From Methylacidimicrobium fagopyrum (lineage in GTDB: Bacteria > Verrucomicrobiota > Verrucomicrobiia > Limisphaerales > UBA11358): 58,500 nucleotides of DNA. The notes beneath the pieces were generated by a model. That model worked only from the letters and a program-made list of their open reading frames with translations. It was not told the DNA's origin and did no database searches. The stretch is from contig JAMFSJ010000023.1 in assembly GCA_026225255.1 (NCBI GenBank), positions 1-58,500 on the forward strand. Reading direction: 5' to 3'. Shown here in pieces: positions 1-8,083 of the stretch. Both the position numbers and the translations under genes were made by a program. Position 1 is the stretch's first letter. Each line of letters begins with the position of its first letter.

Positions 1-27
1 ATGAACCGAGATATACCACAAAACTGT

Positions 28-78
28 GGCCTAATTCAGTATTGGCCTCAAAACTGTGGCATACCTACATGTTAGGCC
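28..78 (+). other. attC site 1
   Basis: R''-like GCCTAAT at 29-35 and R'-like GTTAGGC at 71-77 bound a short spacer with an internal GTAT/ATAC inverted repeat. The next start codon is at 82, four bases past the site. A direct repeat of CAAAACTGTGGC occurs at 19-30 and within the site. Confidence 0.75.
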
Positions 79-81
79 ATT

Positions 82-444
82 ATGAAGCTTCTCAACAATC
101 AGCTAGACAAGGCATCCCTTTCTAAGTTTGGCGAGGAAGCGTGTCGGCTTTTGATAGCCAGAGATTTTTCAGGTTTGGCAGGTAGATTTGGATATGCTCT
201 GGCCGGTAATTTTGATGAAACCACAGCTATTGAGATGGAGCTTAAGAGATGTTTATCCGGTCGAGACTTTTTGAGCGCTGAAGTGGAATCGATCACAGTC
301 AGGAACTTCAAGCCGGGTGATGACATGTTTCGTTCGTTGATTGAGTGTGTTGTCTTGTTTGATAAGAAAGCGCGAGTTCTTGTTGAGTTGATTGTGGCAG
401 CGAATATGAACCTTTATCTGGAGGAGATTAGTGAAATGGCCTAA
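82..444 (+). CDS. Cassette-encoded hypothetical protein, 120 aa
   Basis: First complete cassette ORF. The ATG follows attC1 by four bases and the TAA stop lies inside the R'' box of attC2, as expected for a cassette gene. The product is soluble, has no signal peptide or transmembrane segment, and looks mixed alpha/beta: a helical N-terminus with LDKASLSKFGEEACRLL and an acidic C-terminus. I do not recognise a family. The fold could resemble small immunity or nuclear-transport-factor-like proteins, but no motif supports that. Base composition is more AT-rich than the operon to the right. The function is unknown. Confidence 0.7.
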   Translation: MKLLNNQLDKASLSKFGEEACRLLIARDFSGLAGRFGYALAGNFDETTAIEMELKRCLSGRDFLSAEVESITVRNFKPGDDMFRSLIECVVLFDKKARVLVELIVAANMNLYLEEISEMA

Positions 445-531
445 CCATACGCTGCAGCGAACCCGGCCATCGCGTCACTGTTGCAATCGTGGCGTCTCGT
501 GGGCCGGGTCGCTGAGCTTGGGTCGTTAGGT
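439..531 (+). other. attC site 2
   Basis: R'' GCCTAAC (439-445) and R' GTTAGGT (525-531). Between them, CAGCGAACCCGGCC pairs with GGCCGGGTCGCTG, giving a long stem with a mismatch or bulge, typical of a folded attC. Confidence 0.82.
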
Positions 532-551
532 AGCATTGAGCGTTTTTGAAA

Positions 552-794
552 ATGTCAAACCGGAAAACAAACTATTGGCGGTTCTTTAATGCCCTCGGTC
601 GCTTTGTCGGCGTTTGGTTTCTCGTTCTTGGTAGCATTTTATTTGTTTGGACTTTGACGCAGGGAGATTGGCTGGCGATTTGTTTCACGGCACTCGCACC
701 CATATTTGGTATTTTGATTCTTTGCGCCAAGCCGTTTCGCCCAGACCTTGAAGACCCAGAGTCATCGAAGTCGCAAGACAGCCAAAAGGATTAG
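552..794 (+). CDS. Cassette-encoded small membrane protein, 80 aa
   Basis: The ATG at 552 is preferred; an in-frame TTG at 546 would add two residues. Two hydrophobic segments (about residues 12-32 and 38-58, the second containing FTALAPIFGILILC) predict a two-pass inner-membrane protein. A charged, Ser/Asp/Lys-rich tail (PDLEDPESSKSQDSQKD) follows. Membrane proteins of this size are frequent in chromosomal integron cassettes, but no specific family is recognised. It lies between attC2 and attC3 and probably depends on an external promoter. Confidence 0.65.
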   Translation: MSNRKTNYWRFFNALGRFVGVWFLVLGSILFVWTLTQGDWLAICFTALAPIFGILILCAKPFRPDLEDPESSKSQDSQKD

Positions 795-812
795 AGATAT
801 GTTGGCGATGCT

Positions 813-921
813 GCCTAACCAAGCGCCGGAGCCAACGCGGTCGGCGCCGGTCGTTTTGCGCTTGAGCGTCCGGGTTCACCCTGTCACTGTTCCCGCGTGG
901 CTCAGCTTTTGGTCGTTAGCG
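813..921 (+). other. attC site 3
   Basis: R'' GCCTAAC (813-819) and a diverged R' GTTAGCG (915-921). Internal arms GAGCCAACGCGG and CCGCGTGGCTC pair except for one extra A in the left arm. Such an unpaired base is a hallmark of attC hairpins. The arms are shared with attC4 and attC6. Confidence 0.85.
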
Positions 922-941
922 ACTAGACGCATTGCCAGCCA

Positions 942-1301
942 ATGAAGACATATATCAGCCGCATCATTCTTTATGTGCATGACATTCCTAGAGTCGCTGC
1001 TTTCTACCAGAAGCATATTGAATTCGTGCCTGTCGGAGCTGAAAAGGGCTGGCTAGAGCTTTCTTCGCAAGATGGCGGCTGTAATATCGCACTTCATCAG
1101 GCTACCATGCCATCACGCGAGCGAGGCAGGTCGCCTGCGAAGATAGTTTTCGGAGTTGCGGATGTTCACTCCGCCAAAAAGCAGTTCGCCGCACGAGGAC
1201 TCAAGTTTGGCAAGGTTTATGATTTGGATGGTTTTGCGTTTGCTAACGCAAGCGATCCCGAAGGCAATCCGATTCAGATTTCCAGCCGAGGCATTACATG
1301 A
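942..1301 (+). CDS. Cassette-encoded VOC-family (glyoxalase/bleomycin-resistance-like) protein
   Basis: A 119-aa protein with the features of a single VOC module. It opens with IILYVHDIPRVAAFYQKHI, continues with a central HSAKKQFAARGLKFG segment and ends with DPEGNPIQISS, the usual C-terminal strand carrying a metal-ligand Glu. VOC proteins act as metal-dependent lyases, dioxygenases or antibiotic-binding proteins; the substrate here cannot be read from sequence. Length is normal for the family. The gene starts 21 bases after attC3 and is followed by attC4. VOC and bleomycin-resistance-like genes are common cassette cargo, so acquisition by cassette capture is likely. Confidence 0.85.
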   Translation: MKTYISRIILYVHDIPRVAAFYQKHIEFVPVGAEKGWLELSSQDGGCNIALHQATMPSRERGRSPAKIVFGVADVHSAKKQFAARGLKFGKVYDLDGFAFANASDPEGNPIQISSRGIT

Positions 1302-1320
1302 TTATGTTTTACGCGAAGTC

Positions 1321-1428
1321 GTCTAACCCAGCGCTGGAGCCAACGGCGGTTACGCTTTGCGCTTGTCGCTTCGGATTTCCGGTTGGTGGGAGCCACCCGC
1401 GGCGTGGCTCAGGTTTTGGTCGTTAGGC
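1321..1428 (+). other. attC site 4
   Basis: R''-like GTCTAAC (1321-1327) and R' GTTAGGC (1422-1428). The inner arms GAGCCAACGGCGG and GCGTGGCTC match attC3 and attC6, and the right arm keeps the TTTTGGTCGTTAGG context of those sites. Confidence 0.85.
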
Positions 1429-1441
1429 CGCTTCGCACATC

Positions 1442-1741
1442 ATGCGCATATTTGCATACATCTTACTGATACTCGGCTTTCTGTGGTTGGCGGTGTGGTG
1501 TGCGGGGTCTGTCGGGCCTTTGACTCGATCCATCGGCATTGAGAATTTTAAAAAGTATCCCGAAGCGAGGCAGTATTCTAGTAGTGAGGTATGCGATGCG
1601 ATTCGCAGCGTTTTGATTGAGTATCAGGAGAATGCTCACGGGATTATCTGGCCGGCCACGTTGATGTTTGCCGGTGGTGTTTTACTTGATTTAGCTGGTA
1701 GACGAAACAAGAAGCGAGTAGATAATAAACCATCAGCCTAA
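1442..1741 (+). CDS. Cassette-encoded membrane protein, 99 aa
   Basis: The N-terminal hydrophobic segment (residues 4-22, IFAYILLILGFLWLAVW) could be a signal anchor. A polar middle contains a conserved-looking CDAIRSVLIEYQENAHG stretch, and a second hydrophobic segment follows at about residues 70-86 (PATLMFAGGVLLDL). The tail is basic (RRNKKR). Two membrane passes are therefore likely. No family is recognised. The stop codon TAA is part of the R''-like box of the very short attC5. The ATG starts 13 bases after attC4. Confidence 0.65.
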   Translation: MRIFAYILLILGFLWLAVWCAGSVGPLTRSIGIENFKKYPEARQYSSSEVCDAIRSVLIEYQENAHGIIWPATLMFAGGVLLDLAGRRNKKRVDNKPSA

Positions 1742-1755
1742 TAACACTGTTAGGC
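1736..1755 (+). other. Minimal attC-like site 5 (20 bp)
   Basis: GCCTAATAACACTGTTAGGC contains an R''-like box and a R' box separated by only six bases. The L boxes and spacer that normally carry the integrase-binding stem are absent. It separates two cassette ORFs exactly where an attC is expected, so it is probably an internally deleted site. Confidence 0.6.
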
Positions 1756-1767
1756 CGCGTCGAGCGC

Positions 1768-2031
1768 ATGGAGTATTCAAGCACATTTGAGTTCGCATTG
1801 TTTGGCCTTTGGGCAATTGGTTCGCTGCTGCTCGCTTGGTTTATTCGCCGTCGTCTTTTTGTCTATCTCGGTTCTGTGGCACTTTCGGCACCTGCGATTG
1901 GTTACTCGATGGTTGGCTATGGCATTTTGCCGATGGGCGGCATTTTGCACGCACTTATGGCTGGCATTTATTCGCTGCCATTCCATTATTTCTTTCACCG
2001 TCCATGCAAACTAAAGATTGAGCCACGATGA
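1768..2031 (+). CDS. Cassette-encoded membrane protein, 87 aa
   Basis: This small, very hydrophobic protein has three likely membrane segments: residues 8-26 (FALFGLWAIGSLLLAWF), 31-52 (with YLGSVALSAPAIGYSMVGYG) and 56-75 (GGILHALMAGIYSLPFHYFF). A short basic tail follows. No enzymatic motif or known family is visible. The ATG is 12 bases after attC5, and attC6 begins just after the stop, as for the other cassettes. Several overlapping frames are also open, but this one has the cassette-typical position. Confidence 0.6.
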   Translation: MEYSSTFEFALFGLWAIGSLLLAWFIRRRLFVYLGSVALSAPAIGYSMVGYGILPMGGILHALMAGIYSLPFHYFFHRPCKLKIEPR

Positions 2032-2035
2032 TGCT

Positions 2036-2143
2036 GCCTAACCCAGTGCTGGAGCCAACGGCGGTTGCTCCTTCATTGGGAGGTTTGCCGCAAATCCACG
2101 CTTGCTCTAATTCGCGCCGTGGCTCAGCTTTTGGTCGTTAGGC
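2036..2143 (+). other. attC site 6
   Basis: R'' GCCTAAC (2036-2042) and R' GTTAGGC (2137-2143). The inner arms GAGCCAACGGCG and CGCCGTGGCTC pair with one unpaired A. The site closely resembles attC3 and attC4 in its outer thirds. The next ATG is at 2147. Confidence 0.87.
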
Positions 2144-2146
2144 AGC

Positions 2147-2410
2147 ATGAATACCGTCTTCATTGTTCAGCACTTGAATGTCCTTTCTAAAGAACAGGAA
2201 GATGTCAAGTTCATCGGCGCTTATAGTTCATTTGAGGCTGCCCAAGCGGCTGTTGAACGTCTCAAAGGCAAACCTGGATTTCGCGACCACCCACGCCTGA
2301 TTGATCCATTAATTGACGACGATGTTGCAGGATTCTACATCGGAGAGTATGAGTTGGGCAAAGACCATTGGACTGAAGGGTATGTTACCCTTAAGCGTGG
2401 TGAGGAATGA
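2147..2410 (+). CDS. Cassette-encoded small protein (DUF7336-like), 87 aa
   Basis: This is a compact soluble protein beginning NTVFIVQHLNVL, with a central FIGAYSSFEAAQAAVERLK segment and a C-terminal GFYIGEYELGKDHWTEGYV stretch. From memory this pattern (an observation strand, a YSS.E.A..A helix and the E..LD.DHW.EGF end) matches small hypothetical proteins grouped as DUF7336, found in many bacteria without known function. The ATG starts three bases after the R' box of attC6. It is the last cassette before the respiratory operon. The family call is tentative. Confidence 0.65.
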   Translation: MNTVFIVQHLNVLSKEQEDVKFIGAYSSFEAAQAAVERLKGKPGFRDHPRLIDPLIDDDVAGFYIGEYELGKDHWTEGYVTLKRGEE

Positions 2411-2748
2411 TTTTTATATGCTATTTTTGTTGAGTTTCAAATTTGTAGTGCGACAAAATTGTTAGTAATTGACTTCGTTGGGCGTCTTCAAGCCGAGGCG
2501 AAGCCTGGGGCGGTTCGCGGTTTCCCGATTCGGGTGGCAAAATATTCTCTGCGCCCCACAGTTGGCGATGCGCTCCCAGCGCGCGTTTCTAATGCAAATA
2601 ATTAACGCCGCCAAAAGATGTGAAATTTTTCACAAACTTTCTTGCGAGGGGGGCGGAAAATTAATTAGTATCTGCGCCGACACGGAAGTTTAACCCATCC
2701 GCGTCGTTTTTTTAACTGTAGGAATCGGCCGGTTTCCGGTCATTCGAA
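2411..2748. other. Intergenic region between cassette array and respiratory operon
   Basis: This 338-bp stretch has no convincing gene. It begins AT-rich after the last cassette and holds a possible decayed R' box (2461-2467). It becomes GC-rich from about 2470 and contains the Rex-type operator at 2618-2635, upstream of actA. The promoter for the ten-gene operon should lie here, but I cannot assign -35 and -10 boxes with confidence. Confidence 0.6.
2618..2635. promoter_or_regulatory. Rex operator upstream of the ACIII operon
   Basis: ATGTGAAATTTTTCACAA matches the Rex (NADH/NAD+ sensing repressor) consensus TTGTGAAnnnnTTCACAA at all but the first base. It lies 114 bp before actA. A rex gene with a perfect copy of the same site is at 52.8-53.5 kb, which supports the call. 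Confidence 0.8.
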
Positions 2749-3417
2749 ATGTCAGCAATTTTTCCGAAATGGACAAACTGGTTGCCGTTGGCTGTGCTCG
2801 TTGGAGCAGGGCTGGCCGGCGCTGGTGTGGCAGTTGGTGTGACGATTTATCTCACGCCGAAATACTATCGCGTCGGTTACCAGCCGACGCAGCCCGTGCC
2901 GTTTTCGCACAAAATCCACGCGGGCCAGCTCGGCCTCGACTGTCGCTATTGCCATAGCGAAGTGGATAAATCCTGGGTCGCCAACATTCCGTCGGCTTCG
3001 ACCTGTATGAATTGTCATAATCAGGTTTTGAAAGAGGATCCGCGCCTCGCGCTCGTGCGCGCCAGCGCGACGAACAATACGCCGATTCCGTGGGTGCAAA
3101 TCCACATCACGCCGGATTACGTTTATTTCAACCATTCCGTTCACGTCACCCGCGGCATCAGTTGCGTGGAATGTCACGGCCGCGTGGACCAGATGGATCA
3201 AGTGCATCAGGAAAAATCCTTGAGCATGAGTTTCTGTTTGGATTGCCATCGCGACCCGGCGGCGCACATTCGTCCCACGGACAAAGTCACCGACCTCGGC
3301 TGGAAATGGGATTCCGATCCGATCAAAGCTGAACAAATGCAGCAAACTTACGGCGCGAAATTCGTCCACGATTGGAAAGTGGAATCGCTGCAAAGCTGCT
3401 CGGCCTGTCACCGATGA
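2749..3417 (+). CDS. actA: ACIII subunit ActA, pentaheme cytochrome c
   Basis: 222 aa with one N-terminal transmembrane helix (residues 12-35) followed by a periplasmic domain carrying five CxxCH heme-c sites: CRYCH, CMNCH, CVECH, CLDCH and the C-terminal CSACH. Five hemes is the expected count for ActA, which passes electrons from the iron-sulfur subunit ActB to downstream cytochromes. It heads the ACIII operon, and its stop overlaps the actB start (ATGA). ACIII replaces the bc1 complex as quinol:cytochrome c oxidoreductase. Expression is likely under Rex control through the upstream operator. Confidence 0.95.
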   Translation: MSAIFPKWTNWLPLAVLVGAGLAGAGVAVGVTIYLTPKYYRVGYQPTQPVPFSHKIHAGQLGLDCRYCHSEVDKSWVANIPSASTCMNCHNQVLKEDPRLALVRASATNNTPIPWVQIHITPDYVYFNHSVHVTRGISCVECHGRVDQMDQVHQEKSLSMSFCLDCHRDPAAHIRPTDKVTDLGWKWDSDPIKAEQMQQTYGAKFVHDWKVESLQSCSACHR

Positions 3418-6400
3418 AAACTATTTTGAAATACGCACCTGCGCCGACGACTGGCCGCCGTTATTGGCGCAGCATGGACGAACTGTCCGATACGCCGGAG
3501 TTTAAAGATTGGTTGCAACGTGAATTTCCCGCTGGTGCCAGCGAAATGGTGGACGAACAGTCGCGCCGCAGTTTTCTCAAGATCATGTCCGCGTCGTTCG
3601 CGCTGGCAGGATTGGGTTTGGCTGGCGCGGGTTGCCGTCGTCCGGTGGAAAATCTCGAGCCGTTCGGCCAGCAGCCGAAGGATTACGTTTTTGGCGAACC
3701 GGAATATTTTGCGACCGCGATGCCGACGCGCAACGGGGCAATTCCGCTTGTCGTCAAATCTTATGAAGGTCGTCCGGTCAAGATCGAAGGTAATTCGCTT
3801 TATCCGGGCAGCAACGGCAGCACGGATCGCTACGCCCAAGCTTCGATTCTCAATCTTTACGATCCGGATCGCGCCCGTGAATTCAAGCATGACGGCAAAG
3901 TCGTTTCGCGCGAAGACGCATTGAGTTTTCTGGATGAACTTTCCAAGAAGTTCACCGCCAATGAGGGCGAAGGTCTCGCGTTTTTGGCAGAAAGCAACAC
4001 GTCGCCTTCACGCGCGCGCCTGCAAAAAATCATCGCGGCTAAATTTCCGAAATCGAAGTGGTTCACTTACGACGCGGTTGATTCCGGCATTCATCAACGC
4101 GCGGCGACGCAGGCGTTCGGTCAATCCGTTCGTCCGGTTTTCCATTTCGACAAGGCGAAGGTCATCTTGTCGCTCGACAGCGATTTTCTCGGGGGCGAAG
4201 ACGATGTGCACAATCACATCCGCAAATTTGCCGCCGGTCGCAAAGCCAGCGCGGGAATGAACCGTCTTTACGCGGTGGAATCGCTCTTCACGCTCACAGG
4301 CGCAGGCGCGGATCATCGTTTGCGGATCCAGGCGAAAGCGATCCGGGAAATCGTTAGTTTGTTTGCTCAACAATGCGGAGCTTCAGGCGGGGCAGGTGGA
4401 ATTGGCGGCGGCGTTGATGTTAAACTTACTCAAGACTGGATCACAGCTTGCGCGAAAGATTTAGTTGCCGCAGGAAAAGATGCTTTGGTTGTGGCTGGCC
4501 ATCGTCAGCCGCTAGAAGTTCATCTGTTCGCTCATGCCATTAATTCGGCACTCGGCGCGATTGGGAACACGGTAACGTTGCTGCCAGTTACGGAAAATTC
4601 TAATCTCGATTTAAAAGATCTTGATAGCAGCGCGACCGATACATTGATTATTGTCGGTGGTAATCCGGCTTACGATCTGAATTGGTCGCCGAAGTCAAAG
4701 ACCGTTGTTCGTCTTGGTTATTACGCGGACGAAACGGCCGAGAAATCGAATTGGAATTTTGCCGGTGCGCATTATCTCGAATCTTGGAGCGATGCCGTCA
4801 CTAGCGATGGCACGATTGTTCCAGTTCAGCCGCTCATTCAACCGTTGTTCAACGGTTTGCAAGAATTGGAATTCCTCGCTCGTTTTGCGGGAGAGGGGCG
4901 GGCGCTTTCCTATGAAATCGTGCGCGACACGTTTGGCGGTTCCGATGAAGCATGGAAAAAGTTCTTGTTCAACGGTTTTGCAACTAATTCGGTGGTTCAA
5001 CCTGTTAATGCAACGTTCGTTGTTGAGCAAACGCCGAAGATTGATGTTTCGGTCACTAACGTCCCCAGCCTAGAAGTCATTTTCTACCGCGACGCGAAAG
5101 TGGATGACGGTCGTTTTGCCAACAACGGTTGGATGCAGGAATTGCCCGATCCCATCACGAAGATGACGTGGGATAACGCCGTGCTCATCAGCCGCAAAAC
5201 GGCGCGTGAACTCGGCGTGGCGAATGGCGACATCGTTGAAATTTCGTTGAACGGTAAAACTGTCACGGGTCCGATCTGGACACAGCCGGGCATGGCGGAT
5301 TATTCACTCGGCCTCGCGCTGGGTTACGGTCGCGAACGGGCAGGGCGCGTCGGCAACGGCGTCGGCTTCAACGCGTATAAAATTTTCAGCGGTAAATATA
5401 TCGAGACCGGTGCGACGATCAAAAAGACCGGTGGCACTTACACGCTCGCCTGCACGCAGCACCATTGGTCCATGGAAGGTCGTCCCGCCGTGCGCGAGGC
5501 GAACCTCGAAGAATTTCTCAAGGAACCGAAGTTTGCGGAAGAAGCGTTCCACGGCATCGAACCGCCGGTGACGAAATCGCTGTATCCGAACCCGCTCGAC
5601 GAGGCGAAGAAAACGGCGTTGCATCAATGGGGCATGTCCATTGACTTGAATGCGTGCGTCGGTTGCGGCACGTGCGTCATCGCGTGTCAGAGCGAAAACA
5701 ATATTCCGATCGTCGGCAAAGATCAGGTGTTGCGCGGTCGCGAAATGCACTGGTTGCGCATCGATCGTTATTTTACCGCGGATCCGAAGAAGAAAAATAA
5801 TCCGCACTTTTACGATTTCAAAGCGGACGAAAATCAGACGGACGAAAATCAGCAATTCGCCGAGTGGATTGACGACGTGCAAGCCGTCAACCAACCGATG
5901 CCGTGTCAGATGTGCGAAACCGCACCGTGCGAAAGCGTCTGCCCGGTCAACGCGACGGTTCACGATCAGGAAGGCTTGAACGTAATGGCGTATAACCGTT
6001 GCATTGGCACGCGTTATTGCTCGAACAATTGTCCTTACAAAGTCCGTCGTTTCAATTTCCTCGATTACAATAAGCGTCCGTTGAGCGAACTCAAGGGCAC
6101 GATGTATTCGACCACGCTCACACATTCGACCGGTGAAGGTTGGGTGGATGGCGGCACGAATAAAGAATGGGATTTGTTCCGCTGGATGAAAAATCCGAAC
6201 AGCGGGATGCGCACGGAAGACGAATGGGACTTGATCAAGCTCTCGAAGAATCCGGACGTGACGGTGCGTATGCGCGGCGTCATGGAAAAATGCACTTACT
6301 GCACGCAGCGGATCGAGCAGGCGAAAATTTCGCAGAAGGCCAAAGCCGGTGCGAGCGACGACGTTCGCCTCACGCAAGCCGCGGGCAACATTCCGAAGAC

Positions 6401-6647
6401 CGCGTGCCAACAGGCTTGTCCGGCGGGCGCGATTGTGTTCGGCGATGTGAGCGATGCGAACAGCGACGTTTCACAATTGAAAGCGTTGCCGCAAAATTAT
6501 TCCGTCCTCGGTGATTTGTTGACGAAGCCGCGCACGACGTATCTCGCGCGCATCCGCAATCCGAATCCTGCGATGCCTGATTATCATGAGCCGTTCAGCA
6601 CGGAAGAATACGAAAATGCAAGTCTTACGAAGAAAGGCAACAGCTAA
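3414..6647 (+). CDS. actB: ACIII subunit ActB, molybdopterin-like and iron-sulfur protein
   Basis: 1,077 aa. The start is placed at 3414 because the ATG overlaps the actA stop (ATGA); an upstream in-frame ATG at 3372 would lie inside actA. A twin-arginine motif RRSFLK (residues 51-56) precedes a hydrophobic stretch, so export is by Tat. The middle of the protein resembles the molybdopterin oxidoreductase fold, which in ActB carries no cofactor. The C-terminal part holds the cluster motifs CVGCGTCVIAC, CQMCETAPCESVCP, CIGTRYCSNNCP and CTYC...CQQACP, fitting three [4Fe-4S] and one [3Fe-4S] cluster. It accepts electrons from quinol sites in ActC/ActF and hands them to ActA. Confidence 0.95.
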   Translation: MKTILKYAPAPTTGRRYWRSMDELSDTPEFKDWLQREFPAGASEMVDEQSRRSFLKIMSASFALAGLGLAGAGCRRPVENLEPFGQQPKDYVFGEPEYFATAMPTRNGAIPLVVKSYEGRPVKIEGNSLYPGSNGSTDRYAQASILNLYDPDRAREFKHDGKVVSREDALSFLDELSKKFTANEGEGLAFLAESNTSPSRARLQKIIAAKFPKSKWFTYDAVDSGIHQRAATQAFGQSVRPVFHFDKAKVILSLDSDFLGGEDDVHNHIRKFAAGRKASAGMNRLYAVESLFTLTGAGADHRLRIQAKAIREIVSLFAQQCGASGGAGGIGGGVDVKLTQDWITACAKDLVAAGKDALVVAGHRQPLEVHLFAHAINSALGAIGNTVTLLPVTENSNLDLKDLDSSATDTLIIVGGNPAYDLNWSPKSKTVVRLGYYADETAEKSNWNFAGAHYLESWSDAVTSDGTIVPVQPLIQPLFNGLQELEFLARFAGEGRALSYEIVRDTFGGSDEAWKKFLFNGFATNSVVQPVNATFVVEQTPKIDVSVTNVPSLEVIFYRDAKVDDGRFANNGWMQELPDPITKMTWDNAVLISRKTARELGVANGDIVEISLNGKTVTGPIWTQPGMADYSLGLALGYGRERAGRVGNGVGFNAYKIFSGKYIETGATIKKTGGTYTLACTQHHWSMEGRPAVREANLEEFLKEPKFAEEAFHGIEPPVTKSLYPNPLDEAKKTALHQWGMSIDLNACVGCGTCVIACQSENNIPIVGKDQVLRGREMHWLRIDRYFTADPKKKNNPHFYDFKADENQTDENQQFAEWIDDVQAVNQPMPCQMCETAPCESVCPVNATVHDQEGLNVMAYNRCIGTRYCSNNCPYKVRRFNFLDYNKRPLSELKGTMYSTTLTHSTGEGWVDGGTNKEWDLFRWMKNPNSGMRTEDEWDLIKLSKNPDVTVRMRGVMEKCTYCTQRIEQAKISQKAKAGASDDVRLTQAAGNIPKTACQQACPAGAIVFGDVSDANSDVSQLKALPQNYSVLGDLLTKPRTTYLARIRNPNPAMPDYHEPFSTEEYENASLTKKGNS

Positions 6648-8083
6648 TGTCTGACTCCGTGACCAATTTGGAAGAGTTGAAAAAACTCGCGCCGCCGGCG
6701 GAACTCCGCCGCGCACCGGTCGTCGAAGGCAATCTAGGCCTGGGCTGGCTGACGGATAAATTGTCCGTGTTCGCCGAAGGGAAAACGCCGCTCTGGTGGT
6801 GGATTTTGTTTAGCATATCCGCGGTTTGTGCGACCGTGATTTTCCCGGTCTGCCTGTTTTATCAAGTGTTCACCGGCGTCGGCGTCTGGGGTAACAACCA
6901 TCCCGTGATGTGGGGCTTGGACATCGTGAATTTCATCTGGTGGGTCGGTGTCGCGCACGCGGGCACGTTGATTTCTGCCTTGTTGTTTTTGACGAAACAA
7001 CATTGGCGCACGACGATCGGTCGTATGGCCGAAGCGATGACCGTTTTTTCCGTCATGATGGCAGGCTTGTATCCGGCGATCCACGTCGGTCGTGCTTGGT
7101 TCGATTGGTTCATGTTTCCGATCCCGAACTCCAACGGCTTGTGGCCGCAATTCCGTTCACCGTTGATGTGGGACGTGTTCGCCGTGAACACTTATCTCGT
7201 CGTCTCGATGCTGTTCTTTTTCATGGGCATGATTCCGGATTTCGCCACGTTGCGCGATCGTTCGACGACGCGGGTGCGTAAGGCAATTTTCAGCGCGCTC
7301 GCCATGGGTTGGACTGGTTCCGCGCGTCACTGGCATCATTACGAAAAAGCTTACGTCGTTTTGTGCGGCTTGTGCACATTACTCGTGTTCACCGTAAGCT
7401 CCATCGTCGGTCTCGACTTTTGCACCGCGCAGATCGCGGGCTGGCACGCGACGATTTTCCCGCTCTACTTCGTCATCGGCGCGGTATTCTGCGGCTTCGG
7501 CATGATGTTGGTGCTGCTCGTTCCGCTCCGCAAATGGTGCGGCCTGGAAAATATCATCACGCTCAGCCACATGGATAAAGTTGCCAAGCTCGCCTTGGTC
7601 AGCGGCCTGATCATTGACTACATTTACCTGATGGAATTTTTCATCGCGTGGTATAGCGGCGATCCTTACGAACGCTGGGTGTTCGGTCATCGTCTGTTCG
7701 GTCACACCTATATCTATTTGGGTTGGACTTTGATCGGCATTAACGTCTGTCTGACGCAGCTGCTCTGGTTCAAAAAAATCCGTTCCAACATGCTCGCGCT
7801 GTTCATCATTGGTTTGCTGATCAATTGCGGTATGTGGAGCGAACGTTTCGTCATCGTCGTCGGCTCGCTGTATCAAGAATTTTTGCCCGCGAACTGGGGT
7901 AAATATATGCCGACGCGTTGGGACATCGGTTTGTATATCGGCACGCTCGGCACATTTTTCATGCTCTATTTGTTGTTCGTGAAATTTTTGCCGATGATCG
8001 CCATCTCCGAAGTCAAAGGGGTCATGCCCGAAGCGGACCCGCATCATAAACTCGGTGGTGCCAAAACCGGAGGTGACAAATGA
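6647..8083 (+). CDS. actC: ACIII subunit ActC, NrfD-like quinol-binding membrane protein
   Basis: 478 aa, strongly hydrophobic, with about ten membrane helices in two four-helix-bundle-like halves, as in the NrfD/PsrC family. Typical segments include FIWWVGVAHAGTLISALLFL, IHVGRAWFDWFMFP and WGWS-type aromatic-rich loops. ActC forms the quinol oxidation site next to ActB and has been proposed to take part in proton translocation. The start codon shares one base with the actB stop (TAATG). Length and context match ActC. It is paired with ActF, a second NrfD-like subunit, three genes downstream. Confidence 0.95.
   Translation: MSDSVTNLEELKKLAPPAELRRAPVVEGNLGLGWLTDKLSVFAEGKTPLWWWILFSISAVCATVIFPVCLFYQVFTGVGVWGNNHPVMWGLDIVNFIWWVGVAHAGTLISALLFLTKQHWRTTIGRMAEAMTVFSVMMAGLYPAIHVGRAWFDWFMFPIPNSNGLWPQFRSPLMWDVFAVNTYLVVSMLFFFMGMIPDFATLRDRSTTRVRKAIFSALAMGWTGSARHWHHYEKAYVVLCGLCTLLVFTVSSIVGLDFCTAQIAGWHATIFPLYFVIGAVFCGFGMMLVLLVPLRKWCGLENIITLSHMDKVAKLALVSGLIIDYIYLMEFFIAWYSGDPYERWVFGHRLFGHTYIYLGWTLIGINVCLTQLLWFKKIRSNMLALFIIGLLINCGMWSERFVIVVGSLYQEFLPANWGKYMPTRWDIGLYIGTLGTFFMLYLLFVKFLPMIAISEVKGVMPEADPHHKLGGAKTGGDK

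Larger units (their letters stand above)
28..2467 (+). mobile_element. Integron-type gene-cassette array (six attC-like sites, six cassette ORFs)
   Basis: Small forward ORFs alternate with imperfect inverted repeats that start with a R''-like RYCTAAY and end with a R'-like GTTAGNN. This is the layout of integron cassettes: the ORF starts just after an R' box and its stop lies in or near the next R''. The array enters from the left edge, so its full length is unknown, and no tyrosine recombinase of the IntI type is encoded here. It could be the tail of a chromosomal integron or an integrase-less attC cluster (CALIN). A possible decayed R' (GTTAGTA) at 2461-2467 marks the likely right end before the respiratory operon. 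Confidence 0.85.

Noticed and set aside
2461..2467. Seventh attC site
   Set aside because: Only a GTTAGTA R'-like box is visible, with no R'' or internal stem upstream; noted as a possible decayed end only.
5304..6410. Long 368-aa open frame on the minus strand inside actB
   Set aside because: It is the antisense shadow of the GC-rich actB gene, with Arg/His/Ala-rich composition and no recognisable domain.
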